Shown in pieces: positions 26,744 through 34,485 of a DNA stretch of 55,288 bases. The position numbers and the translations under genes were made by a program. The notes beneath the pieces are model-generated. The model was not told where the DNA came from. It worked only from the letters and a program-made list of their open reading frames with translations, and did not search any database. This DNA comes from Lentisphaera araneosa HTCC2155 (GTDB taxonomy: Bacteria > Verrucomicrobiota > Lentisphaeria > Lentisphaerales > Lentisphaeraceae), in assembly GCF_000170755.1 (NCBI RefSeq), contig NZ_ABCK01000032.1:1-55288 (forward strand), written 5' to 3'. Within the stretch, counting starts at the first letter, position 1. Every line of letters starts with the position of its first letter.

Positions 26744-27432
26744 TCAGCAGCCTCATTAAAACTCACTTTAATAAGCTTGGATGACTGGCTCTTTTGATCT
26801 TTTGACAAACTTAAGCTGAAATTTTTAGTCAAAACTAGATCATCTTCATACTTACTTTTCAGAGCACGAACAAAAACCAACTCCCATTCGCCCGCAAGGT
26901 ATTTGGCTTTAACTTTTACATCAGAACGACTCGCCGATGGTTTCGCTTGTAAATAACGGTTGCGGTTGCGATGCAATGACTCTAGGCTCAAATTGAGTTT
27001 CCAGGGCCCTTTACCCGCATCTGGAGAATACTTGCCATCCTTAAAAAAACCGTCATCAGCAAAGCCCCATTGAGTGCGATTTGCTCCCCAAAACCAAAGA
27101 TCCTGAATCTCTTTACCCTCTTGCGAAAAGCGCAAAGCTAAGCTGTCTTCGAGCTGCTTTCCCACCACAAATTCTTCATCTTTTAAAACCCAAGGGCGAT
27201 GTTTCAAATTCTCTTCTTTTTGCGGAATTCGCACACGAAGGAATAAACGCTGCTCATTAATCCCAAGCTGGACTTTCAGCTCTTCCTCATAAGCAGGAAC
27301 TTTTACGCGAGCCTGAGGAACTCCGCTCCAATTTTTGCCATCAAAATTACCGATTCGCAATTCTGTAGCGGACAAAGTAAACACCCACATCATAAGTAAA
27401 AAAACTGAGACCTGAAACCTGAAAGCTATCAC
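26740..27432 (-). CDS. Secreted EB_dh/CBM9-like protein
   Basis: The 230-residue protein has a signal peptide (about residues 1-23, ending L-S-A-T-E). It then reads as the beta-sandwich domain of ethylbenzene dehydrogenase gamma subunit and cytochrome c-552-like proteins: an early F-D-G-K-N-W segment, L-F-L-R-V-R-I-P and H-R-P-W-V. In that family Met and Lys/His residues bind haem b, but I cannot assign ligands here. The start is GTG, overlapping the folK stop (GTGA). It could act as the input for the sensor kinase behind it; this is inference from gene order. Confidence 0.65.
   Translation of the reverse strand: MIAFRFQVSVFLLMMWVFTLSATELRIGNFDGKNWSGVPQARVKVPAYEEELKVQLGINEQRLFLRVRIPQKEENLKHRPWVLKDEEFVVGKQLEDSLALRFSQEGKEIQDLWFWGANRTQWGFADDGFFKDGKYSPDAGKGPWKLNLSLESLHRNRNRYLQAKPSASRSDVKVKAKYLAGEWELVFVRALKSKYEDDLVLTKNFSLSLSKDQKSQSSKLIKVSFNEAAE
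27121..27135. repeat. TTGCG-N5-CGCAA palindrome, copy 4
   Basis: Exact copy with spacer AAAAG, inside the EB_dh-like gene. Minus-strand codons read Leu-Arg-Phe-Ser-Gln. Confidence 0.9.
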
Positions 27433-27896
27433 CTTTCTAAGCCCTCCAAAACTTCACTCACCTTTTTATCGCTCCCTGGAATTATCCAGTCGGGTTCTAA
27501 TTCAGCTAATGGACCTAAAACAAAGTCACGCTCACACATGCGGGGATGCGGGACAATAAGTTCGGACATATCATAATTTTCATCTTCTATAAGCAAAACA
27601 TCGAGATCCAAGAAACGTGATTCATTAACTAGGCCTGAGCGCTCTCGTCCTGCTTCTTTTTCGATCTTCAAACAAAGCCGGAGGAGATCTAAAGCTTCTC
27701 CACTCCAACAGGCCACTGCTACCGAATTCAAATAAACATCTGAATTTTCGGGGCAGTCCACGGGCTCGCTTTCGAGGATTTGCGCCATTCGCAAATCTTC
27801 TAAGCCCTCCTCAGCTAAGCGCTTGAGAGCAAAGTCAAAGTAGCCTTTGCGATCGCCCAAATTTGAGCCCAAAGCTATGGCGACTTTTTTCTTCAT
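27429..27896 (-). CDS. folK: HPPK, 2-amino-4-hydroxy-6-hydroxymethyldihydropteridine diphosphokinase
   Basis: Transfers pyrophosphate from ATP to the pterin in folate synthesis. Seen: A-L-G-S-N-L-G-D-R near the N-terminus, G-R-E-R-S-G and S-R-F-L-D-L-D-V-L-L for substrate and Mg2+ binding, and V-P-H-P-R-M. I start at the ATG at 27896 (M-K-K-K-V-A-I-A-L-G-S-N), with AGG about 10 bases upstream, giving 155 residues; the frame is open for 41 codons further upstream but that part lacks family similarity. It is the first gene of a four-gene unit. Confidence 0.9.
   Translation of the reverse strand: MKKKVAIALGSNLGDRKGYFDFALKRLAEEGLEDLRMAQILESEPVDCPENSDVYLNSVAVACWSGEALDLLRLCLKIEKEAGRERSGLVNESRFLDLDVLLIEDENYDMSELIVPHPRMCERDFVLGPLAELEPDWIIPGSDKKVSEVLEGLER
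27780..27794. repeat. TTGCG-N5-CGCAA palindrome, copy 5
   Basis: Exact copy with spacer CCATT in folK; with flanking bases TTTGCG-N5-CGCAAA. Minus-strand codons read Leu-Arg-Met-Ala-Gln. Confidence 0.9.
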
Positions 27897-28061
27897 TGTG
27901 AAAAACCTAAAATAATCATCTTCAAGTATAAACTCAGCTGTTCTTTTAAGCAACTTAATCACCGCCATATCACTTAAATCAATATAGGCCGTCACTATAA
28001 TTACATAGATCCATAACAATATCGGCTGTACAATAGCTCAATTCTTCAACAAAAGGTTTCT

Positions 28062-28931
28062 ATGATCTCACTCATCCGCTTACGCAGCATTCGTCTCTTC
28101 TTGCTCTTCATATTCATCATTAACATGCAGGGACTTGCCGCTGTACCCACGCTCGGAGGCGTCCAGTTCTGGAATGACATCTCTGTTGCAGGAGACTACA
28201 AAATTCAAAAAAATGTCATCACGGGACACTGTAGAATTCTAGAAGACAACTACCTGCGACTCCATTGGGGAAGCGAAAAGTTTTGTCGTAAGAAGCTCTC
28301 ACTTTTAAAACCTCTAAGCAAGCAGAAACAAATCTTCCTCATCCATGGCCTCGGCCGCAGTCATCATTCCATGGCAAAACTCGAAGATAAACTTGTCGCC
28401 CAAGGCCACCAAGTCCACAACCTCGAATATTCCAGCATGCTCAACAAGACCGAGACCCTCGCCCTGCGAATAGAAAAGCTTATCAAAGAACACCCAGACA
28501 GCCTAAATATCGTCATCACTCATAGCTTTGGAGGCATCTTGTTTCGTCAATTTGAGCCTCAAACCCCCATCCACAAAGCCGCTCTTCTGGCTGCTCCTAA
28601 TCGTGGTTCGACCATTTGCGACAAGCTCAAAAGTGTTCATCTCAACTTTTTACTTGGACCCGCAGGCTCGCAACTTTACTCCTCGAGCCCATTGATAAAA
28701 ACTTTACCTGAACCTCATTGTGAATTCATTACAATTGCCGGTGATCGCCCCGCCAAACTCAGTAATTGGCCCCTAGGTGTTTTCTTTGATGAAAATAGCG
28801 ATGGCATTGTTTGCGAAAGTCGCACAAAACTCAAAAATGCTCAATCACATCACAAAGTTGACGCTAGCCACACCTTTATCATGAATCATAATCAGTCTAT
28901 CCATATTATCAACAGCTTCATCAAGCCTTAG
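28062..28931 (+). CDS. Secreted alpha/beta hydrolase (lipase-like)
   Basis: The 289-residue protein has a signal peptide (about residues 1-27). The hydrolase signatures are I-H-G-L-G-R-S (oxyanion region) and T-H-S-F-G-G-I, with the nucleophile Ser in the elbow. Asp in D-E-N-S-D-G and the His in D-A-S-H-T-F are likely triad members. The G-H-S-x-G elbow has Thr in place of Gly. This resembles small PGAP1-like lipases or esterases, but the substrate is unknown. It stands alone with its own upstream region. Confidence 0.82.
   Translation: MISLIRLRSIRLFLLFIFIINMQGLAAVPTLGGVQFWNDISVAGDYKIQKNVITGHCRILEDNYLRLHWGSEKFCRKKLSLLKPLSKQKQIFLIHGLGRSHHSMAKLEDKLVAQGHQVHNLEYSSMLNKTETLALRIEKLIKEHPDSLNIVITHSFGGILFRQFEPQTPIHKAALLAAPNRGSTICDKLKSVHLNFLLGPAGSQLYSSSPLIKTLPEPHCEFITIAGDRPAKLSNWPLGVFFDENSDGIVCESRTKLKNAQSHHKVDASHTFIMNHNQSIHIINSFIKP
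28811..28825. repeat. One-mismatch copy of the TTGCG-N5-CGCAA palindrome
   Basis: TTGCG-AAAGT-CGCAC, one base off, in the hydrolase gene. Confidence 0.4.
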
Positions 28932-28935
28932 GCAA

Positions 28936-28959
28936 ATAGTTCCTGAGGAGCTGAACTAT
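28936..28959. other. Inverted repeat behind the hydrolase gene
   Basis: ATAGTTC (28936-28942) pairs with GAACTAT (28953-28959), five bases after the stop. There is no T-run, so it is at best a weak terminator or an mRNA end structure. Confidence 0.35.
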
Positions 28960-29062
28960 GTCATAAATTTAGTGAGGAATGAAGCTTTCCAAACTTGTAT
29001 TCTAAGTACTCTGTTTAATCTTAGGCGAAATCATTTCTCCACTAAAATTAAGGAATAAAAAC

Positions 29063-29548
29063 ATGTACGAAAAATCACTTATCATCATCAAACCTGACGG
29101 CGTCCAACGCGGTCTCGTAGGCAACATCATCACTCGTTTCGAGAATGCTGGTCTTAAAATCCACGGAATGAAATTTGTTCAGCCTACGCAAGAAATGGCT
29201 CGTGCTCACTACTCAGAACACGTTGATAAAGGTTTTTACCCAACTGTTGAAGAATATATCCTCTCGGGCCCTGTTCTCGTTTTCGCTCTTGGCGGTATTA
29301 ACTCAGTGAAAAAAATTCGTCTTATGGTTGGCGCAACTGAGCCTGCATCTTCTGCTCCAGGCACAATTCGTGGCGACTTTGCTCACCAATCTTACCCAGC
29401 TCCAGGGGAGCCTGATGACAAACCAATCCGCAACCTCATCCACGCTTCTGGCTCTTCTGAAGAAGCTGTTACAGAAGTAAAACTCTGGTTCAATGATGAC
29501 GAAATCATTGAATATGGAAAAATCACGGACGAACTCCTCGCTTTTTAA
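29063..29548 (+). CDS. ndk: Nucleoside diphosphate kinase
   Basis: Transfers phosphate between nucleoside di- and triphosphates. N-terminal K-S-L-I-I-I-K-P-D-G-V-Q-R-G is canonical, and the phospho-His is in N-L-I-H-A-S-G-S. At 161 residues it is about 15-20 longer than E. coli Ndk, owing to an insert before the His (around P-A-P-G-E-P-D-D). The ATG has AAGGAA about 10 bases upstream. It is followed by a GNRA hairpin and lpxK. Confidence 0.96.
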   Translation: MYEKSLIIIKPDGVQRGLVGNIITRFENAGLKIHGMKFVQPTQEMARAHYSEHVDKGFYPTVEEYILSGPVLVFALGGINSVKKIRLMVGATEPASSAPGTIRGDFAHQSYPAPGEPDDKPIRNLIHASGSSEEAVTEVKLWFNDDEIIEYGKITDELLAF

Positions 29549-29555
29549 GTGATTA

Positions 29556-29573
29556 AGGACTCGCGAGAGTCCT
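29556..29573. promoter_or_regulatory. Stable GCGA-loop hairpin between ndk and lpxK
   Basis: AGGACTC (29556-29562) and GAGTCCT (29567-29573) close on a GCGA (GNRA) tetraloop. It ends 6 bases before the lpxK ATG and covers the place of its ribosome site. No T-run follows. It may end the ndk message or restrain lpxK translation. Confidence 0.5.
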
Positions 29574-29579
29574 AAATAT

Positions 29580-30745
29580 ATGAGTTTAAGAGATTTTACA
29601 GAGAAGGCCGAAAATTATTTACTTTCCATTATTAATGGAAACAAGCTAGGCTTTGGCCCTTCTCTGATAAAATCCAATCTTTTTGTCTTATCAAAAGTCT
29701 TTCGCTCCATTGTAAAGAGCCGCCACTTTCTCTACGATAAGCGCATATTTCGCGACCGTACTTTAGGTTGCTTAGTAGTCTCCATAGGCAACCTCACAAC
29801 AGGTGGTACAGGAAAAACTCCCGTCACCGAAATCTTTGCTCGCACACTTTGTGAAAAAGGTCGTCGCGTCGCCATCTTATCCCGTGGCTACCGCAGTAAG
29901 AGCAAACCACTCAAAACAAAAATTCTTGATAAATTTCGCGGCAAAAAAACTGTCAGCCCCCCCAGAATTGTCTCTGAAGGCAAAAATGAAGTTTTGCTCG
30001 GCCCGCACATGGCTGGCGATGAACCCTACATGCTCGCCTGCAATGTTCCCGAGGCGATTGTTCTCACTGACCCTGACCGCGTAAAAGTGGTCGCTTTGCC
30101 ATTCGCAACTACCAAGCCGACCGCTCTAATGGATGATGGCTTTCAGCAATACGTCTAAACCGCGTATCACATTTTACTAATCGATAGTACGAATCCCTTC
30201 TCTAATCACTTTCTTCTCCCCCGTGGCCTCTGCGTGAACCCATAAAAAATATGCGCCGAGCACATTTTATCTTTCTAACTAAGGCCAATGGTGGCAATCA
30301 CCTTCGCCATCTAAAAAAATTCATCCGTAAACATAATACCAAAGCTGAAATTATTGAGTGTACTCACCGCCCCAAATATCTCAAGAGTTTAATCAATCAG
30401 AATCAATCTTTGTTAAGTGTACTCAAAGGCAAAAAGATTGCTGCGATCTCCGCAATTGCCGTACCCCAAAGTTTTGAAGACTTCCTTATTGGTTTTGGTG
30501 CCGAAATCGTCTATAAAGAACGCTATGCGGATCACCACATGTATTACCAAGACGAAGTTGATACCTTTGTTAAAAACTCTGAGAGTGCAGGAGCCGAATT
30601 GATTGTTACCACAGAAAAAGACGCCGTTCGCTTTCCTGAAATTAAAAATTCCTCCATTGACATCACTTACCTACGAGTGGAAATCGATATCCTCAGTGGC
30701 GAAGAAAGCTTCAATGAGTGCATCAGTCGTATTTGCTTTTCTTAA
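29580..30745 (+). pseudogene. lpxK: Tetraacyldisaccharide 4'-kinase, disrupted
   Basis: LpxK phosphorylates the lipid A disaccharide. The N-terminal part (29580-30158) has the P-loop S-I-G-N-L-T-T-G-G-T-G-K-T-P and ends at L-M-D-D-G-F-Q-Q. An in-frame TAA stops it at 30156-30158. The same frame then resumes good family sequence (I-L-L-I-D-S-T-N-P-F-S-N...L-L-P-R-G) until about 30225, where one base appears to be lost, and the rest (R-E-P-I-K-N, F-L-T-K, T-T-E-K-D-A-V-R-F-P) continues in another frame to 30745. A one-base and a two-base loss near 30150-30165 plus a one-base loss near 30230 would explain the pattern. Either the gene is recently broken or the sequence has errors here; lpxK is normally essential in LPS-bearing cells. 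Confidence 0.85.
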
Positions 30746-30766
30746 TTCCACTCGCATCTTGCTCAC

Positions 30767-32071
30767 ATGAATAATCCAAAACTCATCCAAGCACGTGCGC
30801 GCAGTTACAGCGAAGCTATTGCTCAAATTTTTTATGAAGTCCGCGAGTCTCGCAATCCTTTAGATCAGGAACTTCGTCGATTTTTCCGCAACAATAAGAA
30901 GTACGGTTCTCGCGACCGACGCTTTATCGCCGAATCCCTTTACAGCCTTTTTCGTTGGTTTGGTTGGGTGCAAGATATCCTACCCATATCAGCACCAGAC
31001 GTTGCCTGCGAAAACAAAAAGTTTTGTTCAGGTTTAATCGCTGTGCTTTGCCTCGACAACCTTCACATAGACCCCGTAGCTGAACATTTTTCTCAATTAG
31101 CTGGCGTCAATATGCAAGGAGTACCTAAAACCGACCTCGATGAGAAACGTCAATGGATGGGCAAACACTTTGGTTTAAAACAACTCAAAAACACTGACTT
31201 AGTTCCCGACTGGTTTGTGGAAGAACTTCCCAAAGACTTCAATTTAGAAGAGCTAATCATCGATTTACAAAAGCGTCCCCCCATGTGGATACGTTTGCAG
31301 GGACCGCAAAATAAAAATAATACTTTGCGCGAACTTAAAGAACGAGACTTTGATATCTACCCTCATTCAATCATGAAAAAGGCCATCAAAATCGTTAACC
31401 CACGAGTGAACCTCTATGAACTCAAAAGTTTCCGAGATGGTCAATTCGAAGTGCAAGACCTCGCTAGTCAGAGCCTCGGCTTTGCTTGCCAAGCTGAAGG
31501 TGGCCAACGTTGGTGGGATGTCTGTGCTGGAGCAGGCGGAAAAACTCTTCTTCTCGCCGACCACATGGAAAGCAAGGGCGGCATAACTTCCACGGACATC
31601 CGCGAATGGAAACTCGATGACCTCAAGAAACGCGCCCGTCGCGCGCGCTTCTCAAATATCACGACGAAAAACCTCAAAAAAACACGTTCTGCATCAAAAA
31701 AACGCCCCTACGATGGGGTTCTTGTGGATGCGCCATGCTCCTGCACAGGAACATGGAGACGCAACCCCGATGCGCGCTGGAGCAGTACGGCAAAAGATTG
31801 TGAAGAACTTGCAACTATCCAAGCCGACATCTTAGAAAAATCAGCTCCCGGCGTTAAAGCGGATGGCGTTCTTGTTTATGCTACTTGTAGCTTCAGTGTA
31901 CGCGAAAATGAAGAAATTGTTGAGAACTTTCTCAAAACTCACCCCGACTTTTATTTAGAGGATTTTCCACATCCTTTGACTCTGAAGCCCACAGGTGGTA
32001 TCTTACGTATATCGCCTTCGCCAGAGGACTGCGACGCTATGTTTGCCGCACGTTTTAGGAGAAAAAATTAA
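30767..32071 (+). CDS. RsmB/NSUN-type RNA 5-methylcytosine methyltransferase (paralog 1)
   Basis: Methylates cytosine C5 in rRNA or tRNA with SAM. The N-terminal 130 residues look like a helical NusB-like RNA-binding region. The catalytic domain follows: motif I D-V-C-A-G-A-G-G-K-T, motif IV D-A-P-C-S-C-T-G-T with the release Cys, R-R-N-P-D-A-R-W, and motif VI A-T-C-S-F with the nucleophile Cys. All are intact. Length 434 is normal for RsmB. The window's last gene is a second member of the family. No clear ribosome site precedes the ATG. Confidence 0.9.
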   Translation: MNNPKLIQARARSYSEAIAQIFYEVRESRNPLDQELRRFFRNNKKYGSRDRRFIAESLYSLFRWFGWVQDILPISAPDVACENKKFCSGLIAVLCLDNLHIDPVAEHFSQLAGVNMQGVPKTDLDEKRQWMGKHFGLKQLKNTDLVPDWFVEELPKDFNLEELIIDLQKRPPMWIRLQGPQNKNNTLRELKERDFDIYPHSIMKKAIKIVNPRVNLYELKSFRDGQFEVQDLASQSLGFACQAEGGQRWWDVCAGAGGKTLLLADHMESKGGITSTDIREWKLDDLKKRARRARFSNITTKNLKKTRSASKKRPYDGVLVDAPCSCTGTWRRNPDARWSSTAKDCEELATIQADILEKSAPGVKADGVLVYATCSFSVRENEEIVENFLKTHPDFYLEDFPHPLTLKPTGGILRISPSPEDCDAMFAARFRRKN

Positions 32072-32083
32072 AGGACTTTAATT

Positions 32084-32575
32084 ATGAAAAAACTACTTAT
32101 TTTACTACTCACTAGCCTACTCTTCTTTTCATGTTCTGAACAAAAAACAAAAGCTTCGAGCCCGAAACTAAGTGATGCTCAAGCTACAACACTCAAGAAG
32201 AACTTAAGCTGGGTGAATTATCATAAATACTGTGGTGAACAGAACCTATATGCGGCTCAAAACTTCAAGAAACTCAAAGGAACTGTTGTGAGATGGAAGG
32301 GTGAATTTGCTATGACGACCAATCCCGTCAACAAAAGCAGCGCTGTTGCTCCAGAAATTAAAGTAAAACTCAAAGGTGGCAGTGGAGTTATTTCCGACTT
32401 AACTATGCGTAGCCGTAAAGAGCACATGAAAATCGCAGAAAAACTCGAACGAGGTGATGAAGTTTTGTTTCAAGGAAAAATTATGTATCGCGGTGAAGGG
32501 CTTGGAGATCATGTCCTACAACTCGATAAATTTAAGTATCTTCCACCTAAAGAACCCAAGAAGATTGTTCGTTAG
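32084..32575 (+). CDS. Small lipoprotein, possibly OB-fold
   Basis: The 163-residue protein has a lipoprotein signal: basic start, hydrophobic core and L-F-F-S-C with the Cys at about 17, so it should be lipid-anchored. The mature part has alternating strands (G-T-V-V-R-W-K-G-E-F, V-K-L-K-G, G-D-E-V-L-F-Q-G-K-I) that look like an OB-fold. I do not recognise the family. The ATG has AAAGGA upstream and is 12 bases after the methyltransferase gene. It overlaps the nuclease gene on the opposite strand by 4 bases. Confidence 0.75.
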   Translation: MKKLLILLLTSLLFFSCSEQKTKASSPKLSDAQATTLKKNLSWVNYHKYCGEQNLYAAQNFKKLKGTVVRWKGEFAMTTNPVNKSSAVAPEIKVKLKGGSGVISDLTMRSRKEHMKIAEKLERGDEVLFQGKIMYRGEGLGDHVLQLDKFKYLPPKEPKKIVR

Positions 32576-33048
32576 TTTTTCTTCTTACGACGAAAATCCC
32601 ACGGAGCCATAGGCTCAGAATCTTTCCATAAGCCCAGCTTTTCTTGCTGGGCTTTTTTCATTTCTGCCTCATAGAGTTCGGTCACTCCTTTATAGGTATA
32701 AGCCCATGCCCAGCCCTCTTGCACCATCTCCTTATTAATATTGCGCTCACCCACATAAACAGTTGCTAAGAAGCGCCCGTATTTATCCGTTTCATGAACG
32801 ACCACTTTAAACTGCGTCTTCGATATTTTGCTCACTAAACTCAATCTTGATTTATTAGAAAAAGCCTGTGTACGTTCTGGAGCATCAATCCCCTTGAGGC
32901 GAAGCGCTTTGCCATCGTATTTACCACCTTTCACAAAAACTGTATCCCCGTCGGGTATAAATCCTGCCTTAGCAAAAAAATTAATTTGCTTTTGATCCTC
33001 GGCAGAACAAATTGCGAGAAAGGCAAAAATGATCATTAAGTAAGGCAT
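32572..33048 (-). CDS. Secreted thermonuclease (staphylococcal nuclease family)
   Basis: Ca2+-dependent DNA/RNA-cleaving enzyme, exported by a short signal peptide (about residues 1-16). Seen: the D-G-D-T-V segment, L-R-L-K-G-I-D-A-P-E with the catalytic Arg and Glu region, D-K-Y-G-R-F-L-A-T-V, and G-W-A-W-A-Y. Length 158 is normal. ATG follows AAGGAAT. A plus-strand terminator is embedded in its 3' part. Confidence 0.9.
   Translation of the reverse strand: MPYLMIIFAFLAICSAEDQKQINFFAKAGFIPDGDTVFVKGGKYDGKALRLKGIDAPERTQAFSNKSRLSLVSKISKTQFKVVVHETDKYGRFLATVYVGERNINKEMVQEGWAWAYTYKGVTELYEAEMKKAQQEKLGLWKDSEPMAPWDFRRKKKN
32630..32658 (+). terminator. Terminator for the lipoprotein gene, buried in the nuclease coding region
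   Basis: AAGCCCAGC (32630-32638) and GCTGGGCTT (32646-32654) pair perfectly, with a T-run at 32653-32658. On the other strand no T-run follows, so it works only for plus-strand transcripts. It lies 55 bases after the lipoprotein stop and encodes Lys-Ala-Gln-Gln-Glu-Lys-Leu-Gly of the nuclease. Confidence 0.85.
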
Positions 33049-33126
33049 CTTATTCCTTTTTTCGTCCTTTTAATCTTTTAAACTGAACTTAGCTTATCAG
33101 ATGTCAATCTTTATGGGGAAATACAT

Positions 33127-34485
33127 ATGAAGTTATATCTATCACTCTGCTTCTTATTCATAGCACAACTATCAGCCAAACAAGCAGATATCAGAGTTTT
33201 ACACGAACTCCAAGGAACCGTCAGTTCCATTGCAGAAAAAAGCAGTAAAGGCTTCCTTTACATGGAAATCTCACACGTCAATAAAGGCAAAACTCAAGCG
33301 ATACCGATAACAGGCTTGTTAATGGATAAAAAAGGTCATATCGCCACTTTATATCTCGACCAAAAGCGCTTTGTCAGCTGCAGTGTTTGGATTGATGAGC
33401 AAGAATACAAAGCCTCCTACCTTTACTCCGATAAACTCAAAGGCTTCACTATCTTAAAACTCGATGCCGAAGCACCCATTGATAAACTGATCCCCGCTAG
33501 CTTTGGTGATCCCACTTTACTAAAAAATGGCGAATTCATCATCTCTGTAACACCGACAAACCCTGACTTTGGTCAAATCCCTTTCGTTAATTTATGTTCT
33601 GTTGCTGGAACACTTGAAAGTAATCGTGACCTCATTTACGTCAATGGCATTAGTAAACATCGTGCCGCTGGTACAGCTCCTGTTGGCATGCCTTTTTTGA
33701 ACCTCAAAGGAAAAGTTATCGGGCTTTATGTGGGCAATGGCGTCATTATGTCGGATAGCTTTGAAAAAGGTTGTCGCAAGCTTTTAGACAAAATAGAAAA
33801 AGGGGAAGACCTTAATGACCCCTCTGATGTCCCCTGGGATGGCTTTTCCTATAAAGTGATCAATCAAGATTTCTCTGAAGCCATGGGCGTCAGCCAAGAA
33901 AGTATTTTGGTCACTCGTGTTATCGATGATTCACCTGCATCAAAAGCCGGCTTAAAAGCAGGAGATATCATCACCGCTATCGACAACAAACCATTCACAC
34001 GTAAGGGGCGCCCTGTTCTTTCCCAAGCTCGAAAATTACTCGATGCCGAAATTGGTCGAGAATGCCCCATCACTTTTGAACGCGATGGCAAGAAATTAAC
34101 TGGCGTGATAAGCTTCATCAAAAAACCAAAATCAGATAGTATTTCAGTTGATGAACTCGGGCTTACTATCAATAACATCACGCCTATTGATTTCTACTCT
34201 TACCGCCTCCACAAAAAATCGGGTGTCTTGGTCTCCTCAATCGAAAAAGGTAGTCCAGCTGCCACGTCAACCTATTTTGGTCGACCACTTATTTCACCAG
34301 GAGATATCATCATGGAAATTGATCATCAAGAAATTAATAATATTCAAGATCTCAGAAAAATCATCAACGAGATCCGCCTCGCAAAGAAAAATGAAGTGCT
34401 TATAAAATTACTTGATGGTAGCGTTTCCAAATTTGTTTCACTCAATACGGCAATTGGCCAAAAAACAAAAAAGGCTGACAAATGA
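33127..34485 (+). CDS. HtrA-like pseudoprotease with two PDZ domains
   Basis: The 452-residue secreted protein (signal peptide 1-17) has the trypsin-like layout of HtrA, but the active site is gone. The usual T-N-x-H-V reads A-T-L-Y-L, the D-x-A-L-L-K-I strand reads G-F-T-I-L-K-L, and G-N-S-G-G-P-L reads P-V-G-M-P-F-L. Two PDZ domains follow (S-P-A-S-K-A-G-L-K-A-G-D and S-P-A-A-T-S...I-S-P-G-D-I). Its stop overlaps the start of the active HtrA (ATGA at 34482-34485), so it is translated with it. It may act as a scaffold or a regulator of that protease. Confidence 0.85.
   Translation: MKLYLSLCFLFIAQLSAKQADIRVLHELQGTVSSIAEKSSKGFLYMEISHVNKGKTQAIPITGLLMDKKGHIATLYLDQKRFVSCSVWIDEQEYKASYLYSDKLKGFTILKLDAEAPIDKLIPASFGDPTLLKNGEFIISVTPTNPDFGQIPFVNLCSVAGTLESNRDLIYVNGISKHRAAGTAPVGMPFLNLKGKVIGLYVGNGVIMSDSFEKGCRKLLDKIEKGEDLNDPSDVPWDGFSYKVINQDFSEAMGVSQESILVTRVIDDSPASKAGLKAGDIITAIDNKPFTRKGRPVLSQARKLLDAEIGRECPITFERDGKKLTGVISFIKKPKSDSISVDELGLTINNITPIDFYSYRLHKKSGVLVSSIEKGSPAATSTYFGRPLISPGDIIMEIDHQEINNIQDLRKIINEIRLAKKNEVLIKLLDGSVSKFVSLNTAIGQKTKKADK

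Noticed and set aside
29580-30745. Programmed frameshifting or split-gene explanation for lpxK
   Set aside because: No slippery heptamer, two separate lesions including an in-frame stop, and no ribosome site at the second part; damage or error is simpler.
32604-32616. Hairpin GAGCC-ATA-GGCTC near the nuclease stop as a second terminator
   Set aside because: No T-run follows and the stem is short.
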